Assembly: GCA_029204225.1 (NCBI GenBank)
Contig: CM055111.1
Location: 17,471,019-17,535,018 of the forward strand
Direction: 5' to 3'
Length of the DNA stretch: 64,000 nt
Origin: Diphasiastrum complanatum
Lineage: Eukaryota; Streptophyta; Lycopodiopsida; Lycopodiales; Lycopodiaceae
A model generated the notes under the pieces. That model was given only the letters and a program-made list of their open reading frames with translations, did not search any database and was not told the origin of the DNA. Below are positions 41,830 to 52,554 of this stretch, in pieces. The position numbers were made by a program, and so were the translations under genes. Position 1 is the first letter of the stretch. Every line of letters begins with the position of its first letter.

Positions 41830-41834
41830 CTCAA
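41830..41834. repeat. Target-site duplication CTCAA (right) of the gypsy element
   Basis: It matches 18052-18056. Joining the flanks here gives the pre-insertion sequence ...CACGGT-CTCAA-GAACC. Confidence 0.75.
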
Positions 41835-43766
41835 GAACCATAAAAAATATTTGATATATGTCAATTTTTGTAAAGCCGAACGAAAAGTGCTGGTCCACCT
41901 AGAATTGGGTCTCGTGAAAAATAGGATGTAGAACTTTGTAAATATTGTGTATAATTGGGTTGCACACATGGAAGACCAAAATGCCACGTGGCAAACCACT
42001 CCTAATGTGGGTTAGGTCAATTCAAGAGAATTGGTCATGTCTATTTGGTGCTCATCCCTACTTTATAGGACCTACACCTAAGTTTAAGGTGAAAATTTGA
42101 CCAACTAGCTACCTACCAAGCATAAGTCTAGGATCTAGGCTAGAGTTTCATTTTAGGGCAAGAAGGGTGAGTTTACTTCCTTATTATATGCCGGAAATCT
42201 GCCTAACTTCAAGAAGGAAGTCAAATTTGCTATGTATTCCAAACTCTCATAGTGAGAAGAGAGAAAATGTTTTGGAGCTCATTGGCAATCTCAAGCTAGT
42301 TCACTATGTACATTGAGTTTTTGTAATTCAAATGAAACCAAATCAATTTCTACCTGTTTCTAAGTTTTAAGGCCATACTACAGCCTGTAGTACACACGTG
42401 TGGACTCGGATTTGGGTCTTTGATCTTGTTTATTGATTATCCATACTTGTTATGTGTCAAATTGGTAATCTAGATCAAGATTTATTTTCTAGTTTTTTGA
42501 TGCATTGTTAAGCAAGCACATTTAATAATTATTTTAAAACCTATGTTCCTTCAAACCCAAGTTCCTATAAGCACATCTATAGGCTTAACCAGTGTAAAAC
42601 ATAAAGGTTGTGCCTTGTGATTGCACAACAGTGTGGAACTAGGAAAATATCTGCAAAAACACGTATGAATGAGTGAGATCTAGTAGACAACACGAGCATC
42701 ATATGATCAAACTCTGAGTAGCATTACTGTTGATGTATTAATTTATGATACATGTTATAAAACATGTACAAAGGCAAAAAAATTTATTTTCCGAAGATAT
42801 AGCTTAGTAGACTTAAGAAAGAGCCAAATCTACAGTAACAGGCACTCATCCGACTGGATTAATAATTCACAACATGGTTCAACAAAGCTAGCAATACCTT
42901 AAACTATCACAAAATATTATGCATATCTAAATGGTCAGATGCTCCTTAACTTATAGAAGAAGCTAGATCATCTTCCATGAGGTCCTTTGCCAATCCAAAA
43001 TCTCCTGCAAGATCGTCAAGAAGTCTTTAGATACTACTTATACAAGCTGTGATACTAAGATACTATACTTATCACTATCAGCTTTAATTTTGTGATAACT
43101 CAAAACCACATGCAAATAAATTTCATGGAAATCTCACAGTTTATAAGTGGCCATATTCAGATTACAACAAATGGAGATCCCTGAATGTTAGCTATTGCAT
43201 CAGAAATATATATGTTATATTGAATAATCTACTTTCGCCTAACATGGTGAGCAGTTGTCAAAAAGCTACGGAATTTCAGGATTCAACAAGAAGCTTTAAG
43301 CACTTCACAACATCTGATGGCTGCAGCATCTAGATGCAAGAACATTTTCACTCCATAAAAAGAAATGAAAAACATTTACTTTTTCAGGAAAGTAGATCCC
43401 GTTTGCTTTTTTCACCATATCCACCCTGAAAACATATGAGAGAGAGAACGTACCCGCGATGGCGGACGATCACCAAGATCAGCATGCGATGGTGGATGAG
43501 CACAACAATAGAACGTAAGAGGAGAGCAGGATGAGCGTGATGGTGGACTAGGAGAGAAGGGCGAGCAGAGGAGAGGAATAGCGCAGGAAAGTATGGCCCG
43601 AAGAGCTCCAAAATCCCCAAAATCAAGACCCAATTCAAGGATCATTAGCTATAAAAGCCCCAAAATTTCAATCTCTTTCTCTTTCTCTCGATGGCCAAAA
43701 TGACAACCAATGAAAATCTTGGTTTCATGCCTATACTGTACAGTTTTTTTGAGCATTCACGCGCGC

Positions 43767-43770
<4 letters not shown>
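41835..43770. other. Spacer without recognisable genes
   Basis: This is the right flank of the gypsy insertion. CACACGTGTGG at about 42395 repeats the G-box palindrome found in family N LTRs but without other LTR sequence. Short Pro/Ser-rich frames on the minus strand at 43384-43645 have no recognisable homology. No RNA gene was seen. Confidence 0.4.

Positions 43771-43816
<46 letters not shown>
43771..43816. repeat. (GA)n microsatellite followed by a G run
   Basis: About 23 GA units, followed by ACGGGGGGGGG. The Ser-Leu frame across it on the minus strand is an artefact. Confidence 0.95.
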
Positions 43817-43819
<3 letters not shown>

Positions 43820-43879
43820 GGGGGGGGGTACTTGTGATGCTTTCTCATTCATAGGAATCAAATTCGAATTATCTTGAGT

Positions 43880-46110
43880 GATAAAAATGAAATTTGAGAA
43901 TCACAAGTGTAGGGGCAAATCCATTAGTACGGCTAGACCAAACTCAAGTGATGTGTCAACTTGAGATGGATCGAGTTTGAACACAAAAAATGAACTATGT
44001 TGAGTGATTAGGACCAAAACCACATGTTAGGCATGATCTTTGAGCCATCTTGGGCGATTAGCATCAAATTTGAGCTATCTGAATTTTGTAAGCTTGAGAT
44101 TCCATGAATTTGATCACTTTAGAAGCAACTTCTAATGATAAAGGCCAAAACTGAGCCATCTTGATTGACACACCTCAAAGTTGAATTATTTCGAGTGATA
44201 GGGGCCACTTCCATCCATAAGGAATCAAACTAAAGCAATCCAATTGTCCTAAGCTTAAACTTGATCGAGTGACAAGGGACATAATAGCCAAAATTGAGCT
44301 ATCGCGACTAAAACATCTACAATTTGACCTATGTCTTGTGATATGGGTCAATTCCGTTGATAGGGAGTCGAACTCAAGCAATCTAGACAAACTCAAGCAA
44401 TCTAGCAATCCAAAAATCGAGCTATCTTGATTGATAGACATCAAATTTGAGCTATCTTGAGTGGTAGGGGCCAATTCCATGACGAGGGATCAAAGTCAAG
44501 CAATCTAATCATCCTAAACTTGAAAATGATTGAGTTTGATTGCTTGATGAATTACATCAAGTCATAAAAACCAAATTGCATGTTCGACATCAAAATTGAG
44601 CTGTCCCAAATAACAGGCATTTAATTTGAGTTCTCCAATTTTGTAAGCCCGAGATTTTATGAATTCAATCATTGTATGAAGAACCTCAGCTTATAACAAC
44701 CAAAATTGAGCTATCTCGATTGATGGAGATTACATTTGAGCTATCTCTTGTGATATGAGTCGATTTCATTGATAGGAAGTAGAACTCAATCAACCTAAAT
44801 GTATCAACTTGATATTGACCAATTTTGCTCACTCAATGAGCCACATTGTTGGCTGATAATGACCAAAATCGCATGTCAGACATCAAAGTTGAGCTCTCAA
44901 ACAATAGACATCAAATTTGAGCTACCTGAATGTCCTAGTCTCAAGATTCTTCTAATTTAAGCACTCAATGAGCAATCTCAAATGATAAGAGACAAAATTG
45001 AGCTATCTCAAATGATCATACATCAAATTCAATAGGGGTGAGTTGCATAGAAAATGGATTGAACTCGACTTGTTTTAAGGTTCTAAAGCAAAGACTCCTT
45101 TGATTTGATCACTCAATCGACAACCTCAAATGAAAAAGGCCAAATTTGAGATACTTGAAGTTACAAACATCAAATTTGACAATCTCATGTGGTAGGGACC
45201 AATTCAATCGATGAGAGGTGGAACTTGAGAAATTTGAATGTACCAAACTAAATTTTGGTCTATTTCAATCATTTAGTAAGTCATGTCTATTGAAAACAAC
45301 CAAATTTGAGTTTTCTCATATGTGGCATCAAATTCAAGTTATCTTGAGTGATAGACATTAATTTTGTGCTATCTCGAGTGATAGGAGCTACTTTCATCAA
45401 TAAGAGATCAAACTATAGCAAATTGAATATCCTAAAGTTGAGATTCATCAAGTGATAAGAAGCAAACTTGTAACATAGGCATATCAATCTATCTCGAGCA
45501 ATAAACATCAAATTTGAGCTATTTGAATGTCCTAAATCAAATATTCCTCTAATTTGATCACTCAATGGACAATTTCAAGTAATGAGGGCAAAATTGACCT
45601 ATCTTGAATGTTAGACATCAAGGTGGGTGATAGATATGAATTTGAGCCATCTCAAGTGATAGGGGCCAATTCAACAATGAGGGATCAAATCTGATTAATC
45701 TAAATTATTGATCAGATACGATGTCAACAAGTGATAAATACCACATCAATTTGATTCATTTGAATATCCTAGACTCAAAATTCCTCTACTTTTATCACTC
45801 AATGGACAATTTTGAGTGATAAGATCCAAAATCAAGCTACCTCGATTGACAGATATACAATTTGGGCAGATATTTGAAAGGAGCCTATTCACCGAGCTAT
45901 GAATTATGATTAGACGATGAACTATGCTGAGTGATAAGGAGCATAATTGCAACATAGCACTCAAGGTATCTCGACCAATAGAATTGAATGTCCTACACTC
46001 AAGGTTACTCTAATTTAATCACCCAATGGCCAACCTTGAGTGATAAGGGCCACAATCAAGCTATCTATAGTGATAGACATAAAATTTGAATGATAGGGGC
46101 CAATTGGAGG
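43880..46110. repeat. Field of decayed, shuffled tandem repeats (about 2.2 kb)
   Basis: A small vocabulary of blocks recurs through the whole region: ATCAAATTTGAGCTATC, GAGTGATAGGGGCCAATTCC, GATGAGGGATCAAACTCAAG, TTTGATCACTCAATGG and GAATGTCCTA. The commonest block is present at about 44068, 44446, 44908, 45507 and 45630. Spacing varies between about 150 and 300 bp and neighbouring blocks are deleted or swapped, so this is an old satellite-like array rather than a clean tandem. No coding frame crosses it. Confidence 0.8.
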
Positions 46111-46790
46111 ATCTGGTGGGCAGATTTTTCATCCAAGGATCGGACATGCTGAAAGATCCCAAGTGGGGGAAGGTCCCACACTGCCCTTATGCGAGTGATT
46201 AGAGCTGGTAACTCGATTTGTTGGTAAACTACTGTTCATATTGCTGGTCTAGAGAGGAACACTAGGTATCGTATGTTGATGATGCGGCTCTTAGTCTTTA
46301 GAGAGTATTGTATTCTTGACATATAGAATGCATGGAGTTAGATGCATAGACAGTAGTATCCAAAAGGAAAAAAGGGTCTCTGCAAAAATAGATACAAGTC
46401 CTCAACCAGTGTACTTATTTGAATATCTTATTGGCTAAGGCACCTATTCAAGCATCTATTCAAGTGAAAGACGACCCAGTTCAAGTGCCGACTTTGTGAA
46501 ATGAATTGAGAGGTGTAAAATAAGTGGTAGCCTAGGTGTACTAGGATGAGCTAAACAAGAACAATAGTCTCTTAGAATAAAGGGGTAAAAGTTCATTTGA
46601 TTTTGATTTTTAGTATGAATACAAACTATGAAAGAATGATTTATCGATCCTTTAGTCCAATTGAATTTGGAGCTAGAGGTGGCACAAAAGTTACCACATG
46701 GATAACTAGCTTGTGACACCCAAGTATTCATAGTACAACATACATCCATCCCAATTGCTTAGCTATTTTGAGTCGATCCTTGATAGAGGG
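46111..46790. other. Spacer, no clear feature
   Basis: A 97-codon minus-strand open frame (46456-46749) includes MDVCCTMNTWVSQAS, unrecognised. The neighbouring copia scrap makes an old copia origin possible. Confidence 0.3.
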
Positions 46791-46960
46791 ACAAAAGTGG
46801 AGTATGGCTCCATGAGATTCAATTGAAAGGAGTTTTCTTGTCCCTATACCCCTCAACAAAATGGGTAGCCGAAAGGAGAAATAGGACATTGTGTGAATGT
46901 TCTAAATCTTTAGAAGTTCAAAAGTGCATTTGCAAATTGTTTATTAAAATCTTCTTAGGA
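46791..46960 (+). pseudogene. Copia integrase core scrap
   Basis: Read across a frame change, the plus strand gives SCPYTPQQNG then VAERRNRTLCE. This is the copia integrase block that contains the catalytic Glu. A few residues upstream (EYGSMRF) fit the preceding NGGEY region. Nothing else of the element is visible nearby. Confidence 0.65.
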
Positions 46961-48640
46961 AATTGATTCTCTGCAATTTGAAACTAGGTAATAAATTAAA
47001 AGAGTTTACAACCCTTAATAACAAGCATAAATTTGAAATACTTCTAAGTTTGCCAAAATAAATCCAAAGAGTAATGCTATTTATTGTAACATATATATCT
47101 ACTTTCCAAAAGTTGACATAAAATGTAATTGATTAAATGAAATATGTCAAACTATTCTAAAAAAGTTTTTCCTATTTTTGCATCAAGGAGATAAGTTTCT
47201 CGCTACTCATACTTTTAGTCGATTTTTAGACTTTTGGATTCCTACATGTTTCAAGATCAATCGGTAAATTTTAAAACCAACCGGTTGGTTGTAGGACCAT
47301 ATTTTCGGCTTCAAGAAAGATATTTCTTGGAACTCTGCAGGATCAAGGGCAGAGCGTCAACCTCTCTAACCAACAAAAGCACAAAATCTACTCACCAGCT
47401 CAGCTCAAAAAACCTGAGAATTTTTTGAAGAGAGAACTTCATTGGGTGTTTCCAAGCCCACTGAATAGAGCATCGCTGGTGAACATACCCCTGAGGTGTT
47501 TCCAAGCCCGGTGAAGAGGACTACCCTGCAAAATGCAAAGGTGACGGATTTCATGTGATCCCCTATTTGAGTGGAGATCATTGGCACGCCATAAAAATCT
47601 AGCTAATTTTCAAGATTTGCAATTCAATGGTATCTTAGCCTCACAAAGGGTACTTCTCTGGAGAGCCGGATCCCTATATTGTAGCCTCTGGTGGATACAA
47701 TTTACATGAGGACCTCTGAGCAAGATAAACTCAAGGAAAAGAAGACACGTATCCAGCCCATGGGGCCCTACTCTTAGTTCTAGTGCTCGGGAAACCTCAT
47801 TTGAGTTATCCTCAAAAAAACCTGCAATTTATAGAAATGCTCAGTTTTTTGAAGAATTTTTAAATTACTCATAAAGAGGTATCTATTCATGTATTAAAAA
47901 TCGTCAGTTATTTTATGGTATTGGTTCTTGAGAAAATCTACCAATTTTTTCGAGCACTGCTTAGTTCTGTATAAATTAGAAACTATGTTAAAAAGAAATG
48001 CAGGCAAGTTGCCAACCATGAGCACACCCCTTGTCATCTAAGAAACTTCACTCCATGCACAAACTGGTTTTACACAATCCACCACATTTTTTTTATTTAA
48101 ATTGGAATTTTCCCATTGGTTGATTTGGGGGTTGGGGGGTCGGTATCACTCTCCGAGGACATTTACCCTTCCTAAAGTGGAATGACCCAAGGAGGCATCC
48201 TTCCCTACCATAAGTTTTGTTTTTATTTTGTTTTTTCAATGTTCCTTTTGTCGTAAAATTTTTTTTACCCGCACCTTTCAAGCGGAACGTGCATGTAAAA
48301 CAAGGTAAAATTTGGTGCACGTAAAAAATTTTTACCATAATTTTTTTGCTCCCACCAAATTTTGTGGTGGAGGCAGCACCATTCTCTTCATTAAAAATTT
48401 AAAACTGAGATTAAGATAAAAGAAAGAGGACGTTTCATATAATCCACTTCATTTTTTATTTAGATTGGAGTTTTCCCATTGGTAGATTGGTAAAAGAAGG
48501 ACCTTCCCCTCTTTCATTCTTATTTTGAGTTTTGAACATATGAGCCCGTAGAATAGAGTGTTGTAAACAATTGACCAAGTTTAAACATGAACCACAAGGC
48601 CCTTACATCTCAACAATATAACAATCAAGGTTTGAGGATT
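46961..48640. other. Spacer with minor repeats
   Basis: GAGGTGTTTCCAAGCCC-like units occur at about 47447 and 47490. Two direct repeats of about 48 bp (ATTGGAATTTTCCCATTGGT type) lie at about 48074-48122 and 48437-48486. A hairpin-prone stretch at 48250-48345 combines GTAAAA-type and GTGCACGTAAAAAATTTTT-type arms. No gene recognised. Confidence 0.4.
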
Positions 48641-48664
48641 TGTAAGCTTGACCACAATAAACAA

Positions 48665-49265
48665 CTATACCCAACTCACACCACTATGAACTTTCTTTTT
48701 CAACAAGCAAAAAATTGGATATTTAGTAGCCCGTTGGAGGAGCCTGTGCTTGTGAAAGAAGTCAACTTGCTTACCTTTTTCATCATAAGTGAGTCTCAAA
48801 GGTTGTTGTCTTTGCCTTGATGTCATCCTTGGCTTTTGATTTGCAGTAGGCTCTTCAACATCAACATCCAAAGTATCATCTAAAATGTCCCCCAAGACCT
48901 CCAATTAGGATTGAGCGTCGAGAACACAATAAGAGAGTGCAGTGGATGAAACCATCCCAACCAAACCTAGACCGTCCAATCTAGCCCCCGAGCACTAGGG
49001 AGTATGGCAAATCTCTATGATAGAAAGTGCTTATCAATCCGACAACATAATGGCTGCAGACTCTAAATACTCACCTCACTATATCCAACAGATATACCTT
49101 TCCTTGAAGATAAATCCTCCTTGGTCCTTTCATCAAGTTGACACTCGGCCTCCTCTTGAATAGCATCTCAAAAGGTGTCCTTCCATCCAAAATAACACTC
49201 GGCCTATTGCACAAGAAATTGATGGAGCAAGGGAGATAGAAGAACGCGAACGGAGAAGAGAGCAT
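48665..49265 (-). pseudogene. Copia polyprotein scraps, same lineage as the nested copia
   Basis: One minus-strand frame (48665-48904) reads LRLTYDEKGKQV, near-identical to RLTYDEKGKQV in the intact polyprotein (residues 774-784), after an acidic spacer (DDTLDVDVEEP). A second frame to its right (49071-49265) reads GRTPFEMLFKRRPSVN, matching GKTPHEVLYGRRPSVK (residues 649-664). Order and orientation fit an old copy of the same lineage, with much deleted. Confidence 0.75.
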
Positions 49266-49551
49266 GAATATTGCTGAACAGCTCTCTCGTTACAATCAAT
49301 TGCTAGATGCAAAAACAATCTAATAGAAAGCTTATGCAAAATATAATCACAGCTTAAGTATTCTAATTGGCCAACAAGATCTTAAAAATTAGTTCATACT
49401 CACAAAAATGAGAGTACAGTCCACCGAAGAGATTAGAAATGGTTTGTGTGTGGTATTACTAGAAAATGGGTTCAATGTGAAGTTTGGTTATGAAATAGAT
49501 GGAAAGAGCAATATGATATAATCTTGGATCCAAATTGGGAGCCTTGGAACT

Positions 49552-49977
49552 TTAGCATCTCACGTTCAACTCTGCACCTGAAGCTAGATATACTCGATAT
49601 CTATGGTTACTGACTTCAGTTTTGAGGCCGAATTTCTGCACAAGACTAGAGTTAATAAAATTATGAGTAGATCTACTATCCACTAAAATACTAATTTCAT
49701 GTCCATTTACAGTGCCTTTCAAATGAAATAAATCATTTGGCAAGAATGAGGTAGTACTAAGAGAACAATCGCACTCACAATTAACTATATTGATTTCTAG
49801 CTTAACATTTTCTTTACCTGACATCTCAATCACTTGAGCTGCACCTTTCTGTCGCTCAAGGCAGAATTTTATAACATGTCCAAGCTGACTACAATGGATC
49901 TCTCCTCCAATAGAAAACATAAATAGATTTCTACCCCAAAAAGGTAGTGTCCTTGAAAGTCTATGTTGTACCACCAA
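49552..49977 (-). pseudogene. Gypsy Gag knuckle and protease fragment
   Basis: A 141-codon minus-strand frame. Near residue 34 it has a knuckle remnant (CSQLGHVIKFC). The second half carries LKGTVNGHEISILVDSRS then THNFINSSLVQKFGL, the protease of chromovirus-type gypsy elements, with the active-site D-S-G changed to D-S-R. No RT follows. The fragment is therefore inactive. Confidence 0.75.
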
Positions 49978-50381
49978 ACCATGCTTTTAGCCTTATCTGA
50001 TATGTCGGAGCCACCTGTTGAGCAATTCTCGAGTATTTCTATAGATTGTGTAGAAACCCGAATAAAACTACAAAACTGGATAATGAATAGATCTAGATTA
50101 AGGATCGATTATTCAGATGAATCAATTTTGATAGTAGAACAATCTAACATTTTAATGTACTTATCAATATTATGACTAATACAAAAATCTCTTTGCCTTT
50201 TAGGAACGGTCAATTTTGACCCAAGATTGCTCTAGTATGTCACCAGGAAGAGAACTGGCAACTCAAAGAATGGAACCGCCAAACATAAAATGCAAGTCAA
50301 GGCCAAATGCCACTTTGAACCTTAATACCAATGCAAATCTTTTGATGGAAGTTTACAAATGACAAAGGAATTTCAATTTTC
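49978..50381. other. Spacer next to the gypsy fragment
   Basis: About 50002-50160 resembles 11472-11600. The short plus-strand frame (49963-50175) is not supported by any motif. Confidence 0.35.
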
Positions 50382-50822
50382 ATGAGTGTATATACTAAAG
50401 CATCAATAGATCGACAACCGCATGTGAATGAAAGGGAAGAAACTTATGAAGATGAAGATGATCCTAGCAATGAGTCTAATGAGCAAAGTGAAAACGACGA
50501 AGTGGATGAGCGAAGCAAGGACAATGATTCGGATGAGCAAAGCGACAATGAAAGTCAAGTCCCAGGTCCAGATATAATTGCAGACAACAAAAGTCCAATT
50601 CAAGATTCGAACCAAGTTGCAACAGCAGATGGTAAAAATCAAGATTCAGACGAAAGTCGAGATTTAGATCAGGACGTGAAGATAATTGAACATCCTTTTG
50701 AGTTCAACTTCAACCATCAAAGTCCGGAACTTGACCTACATCGATGCATTAATCTGGTGAATGATCAAGCAACTATGGGTCATCAAAATGAGAAGATTGT
50801 TATGCTCAAAGAAAGTCGATGA
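50382..50822 (+). CDS. Acidic low-complexity hypothetical protein (146 aa)
   Basis: The frame is ATG-started and dominated by Asp, Glu, Ser, Asn and Gln in its first two thirds (SNESNEQSENDEVDERSKDN), then less biased (HPFEFNFNHQSPELDLHRC). It looks intrinsically disordered. The family is not recognised. The clean frame over a biased composition is weak evidence for coding. It may be an exon of a decayed element that continues to 51604. Confidence 0.35.
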   Translation: MSVYTKASIDRQPHVNEREETYEDEDDPSNESNEQSENDEVDERSKDNDSDEQSDNESQVPGPDIIADNKSPIQDSNQVATADGKNQDSDESRDLDQDVKIIEHPFEFNFNHQSPELDLHRCINLVNDQATMGHQNEKIVMLKESR

Positions 50823-51154
50823 AGGCATTTACCAAAATTTCAGAATGAGGACTATATGGCACCGATATTTCATGGCTTGGAATTGAGTGGCTATTTAAAG
50901 GATCCGTGATCTGCGAACCAATTCAATTTGATTTGGGAGCCTTTGAGAATATTTTTATTTTTGACAACAATCTAATGGAGTATGAGGTATTCAACAAGGA
51001 TATTGTCCACAATTAAGAGATTTCATTATTCCATATAATCTAACTTGTATCAATACCTTGGATTATTGTTCAATGCCTGATAACTTCAGTTGGAGAACCC
51101 TATTCCTAGAGATTCTCTAGAACTCAAAAGCCAATATGTAATTCACGTGCATAT

Positions 51155-51604
51155 TTGGCATGTATGGATGTGAATAATTATTGGGAATATTCTCTCAATC
51201 AACCAATACTCTATAGGAAGCTGATTTTAAAATATGCCATCAATCTATATCAGTTTCTTTGGAGAAGTTCGCATTGCTCAATCGAAACTAACTCAGTGAA
51301 TCTTTCATTCAATAATGTCAACAATGATTGTTCATCAATGGTTATTTGGAACAATCGAAACATCAAATCCTTGGTTCAACTTTGGAATGTATTTTCACTA
51401 TTCGGGATTGATGGTTCAACGATTTATATGGGCAACTGCAAATTTTATATTTCAAAACAAGAAATTTTATATTCCATTTTCTATCAACATTGGTTGCCAT
51501 ATGCACAAGTGAATAAAGAAATTTATGTATCACAAAAAAATGATGATCACAAATTGTGTACTCACATGCATCTACTTTTTGTTCGATGTCAACTAGTCAA
51601 TTAA
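51155..51604 (+). CDS. Hypothetical open frame (149 aa), ends at the family N insertion point
   Basis: An open frame with aromatic-rich, ordinary composition (NNYWEYSLNQPILYRKL, FWRSSHCSIETN, FYQHWLPYAQVNKEIYV) and no motif I know. Its stop TAA lies about 3 bp before the target duplication ATAAA of copy 4. The preceding 330 bp (50823-51154) have stops in every frame. It may be a piece of a decayed mobile-element gene. Confidence 0.3.
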   Translation: MACMDVNNYWEYSLNQPILYRKLILKYAINLYQFLWRSSHCSIETNSVNLSFNNVNNDCSSMVIWNNRNIKSLVQLWNVFSLFGIDGSTIYMGNCKFYISKQEILYSIFYQHWLPYAQVNKEIYVSQKNDDHKLCTHMHLLFVRCQLVN

Positions 51605-51608
51605 TAAA
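51604..51608. repeat. Target-site duplication ATAAA, left copy
   Basis: It is directly before TGTTGAATTTCACA. The matching copy is at 56660-56664. Confidence 0.9.
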
Positions 51609-52428
51609 TGTTGAATTTCACATGTGTGGATTGTCCACTACATGTACTTGTGATCTTCTAAGGTGTGTAGATGCACCAAGATCAAGACTAGATTGAGATT
51701 CAAGATCTATCTTTGATTCTATGGCAAAAACACACTACTACATGCATTCAATCACTTCCAACTCTCACTCACACGTGTGGGAAGTGTTCCAAAAGTATTC
51801 TAAGTAAAAACAAGCTGCGCTCCTCGGGTAGAGAGAGAAAAACCATCAAGAGCTCTCGGGTAGAGAGAGAAAGCTAGAAATTCAATGACACTCAAAATCC
51901 ACTCAATCTCAAAATCAATTAGATCCAAAAGGAGGAGTACAATGATACTAATAGATTCATGAGCTACCACTATGCTTAACTATAATTGGATCACACTTTG
52001 CCACCTCTTAATCCTATTGGACCATTGATCCATGCACCTCTAAATTCTATTGGACTATATTCAAGCACACCTCAATTTTCTATTGGACCTCACAAGGTTC
52101 CACCTCTAAATCCTATTGGACCTCTTAAGCTTCATCAAACAAAAGCATGAAACTTGTCTACACTCTAATTGGCACAAGTTTGGCTCTATTTTGGCTCAAT
52201 ATTGGCATTACAAGTGGAAATGGATAATTTGCCATCTATGCCAAATTTGACCCTATCAACATCCTACACCTAAATGCCTGACTATGAAATTCTATGAGAC
52301 CCCTATATCAGACATTTTGATTTACTTTACAATTCTCCACACGTGGGAACATCCTCCACACATGTGAGATTCACTTACAAACTTCTATCATAAAAAATAC
52401 CAAGCTAGATTTTTGCCAATTTCTCACA
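51609..52428 (-). repeat. 3' LTR of family N copy 4 (820 bp)
   Basis: It starts (minus) TGTGAGAAATTGGC and ends GTGTGAAATTCAACA-type; the last palindrome is changed to CACATGTGTGG. It carries the same CCAAT array as copy 3. Confidence 0.93.
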
Positions 52429-52554
52429 CTCCTCCTCAAAAAGTAGCTTGGAAAGGTACTAGATCACTTGAGAAGTTTGTAAATCTTTTTGAGTGGATCC
52501 TTTGGTATGCATAAGAAGTGAAGATCAGCCAAGGGATCCATCATAGCAGCACCC

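Noticed and set aside
41830-43770. Possible downstream exons of a gene split by the gypsy insertion
   Set aside because: Joining the flanks gives no continuous frame or recognised domain.
43645-43848. Minus-strand Ser-Leu open frame
   Set aside because: It is created by the (GA)n microsatellite.
46456-46749. Calling this frame copia RT
   Set aside because: No RT block could be matched with confidence.
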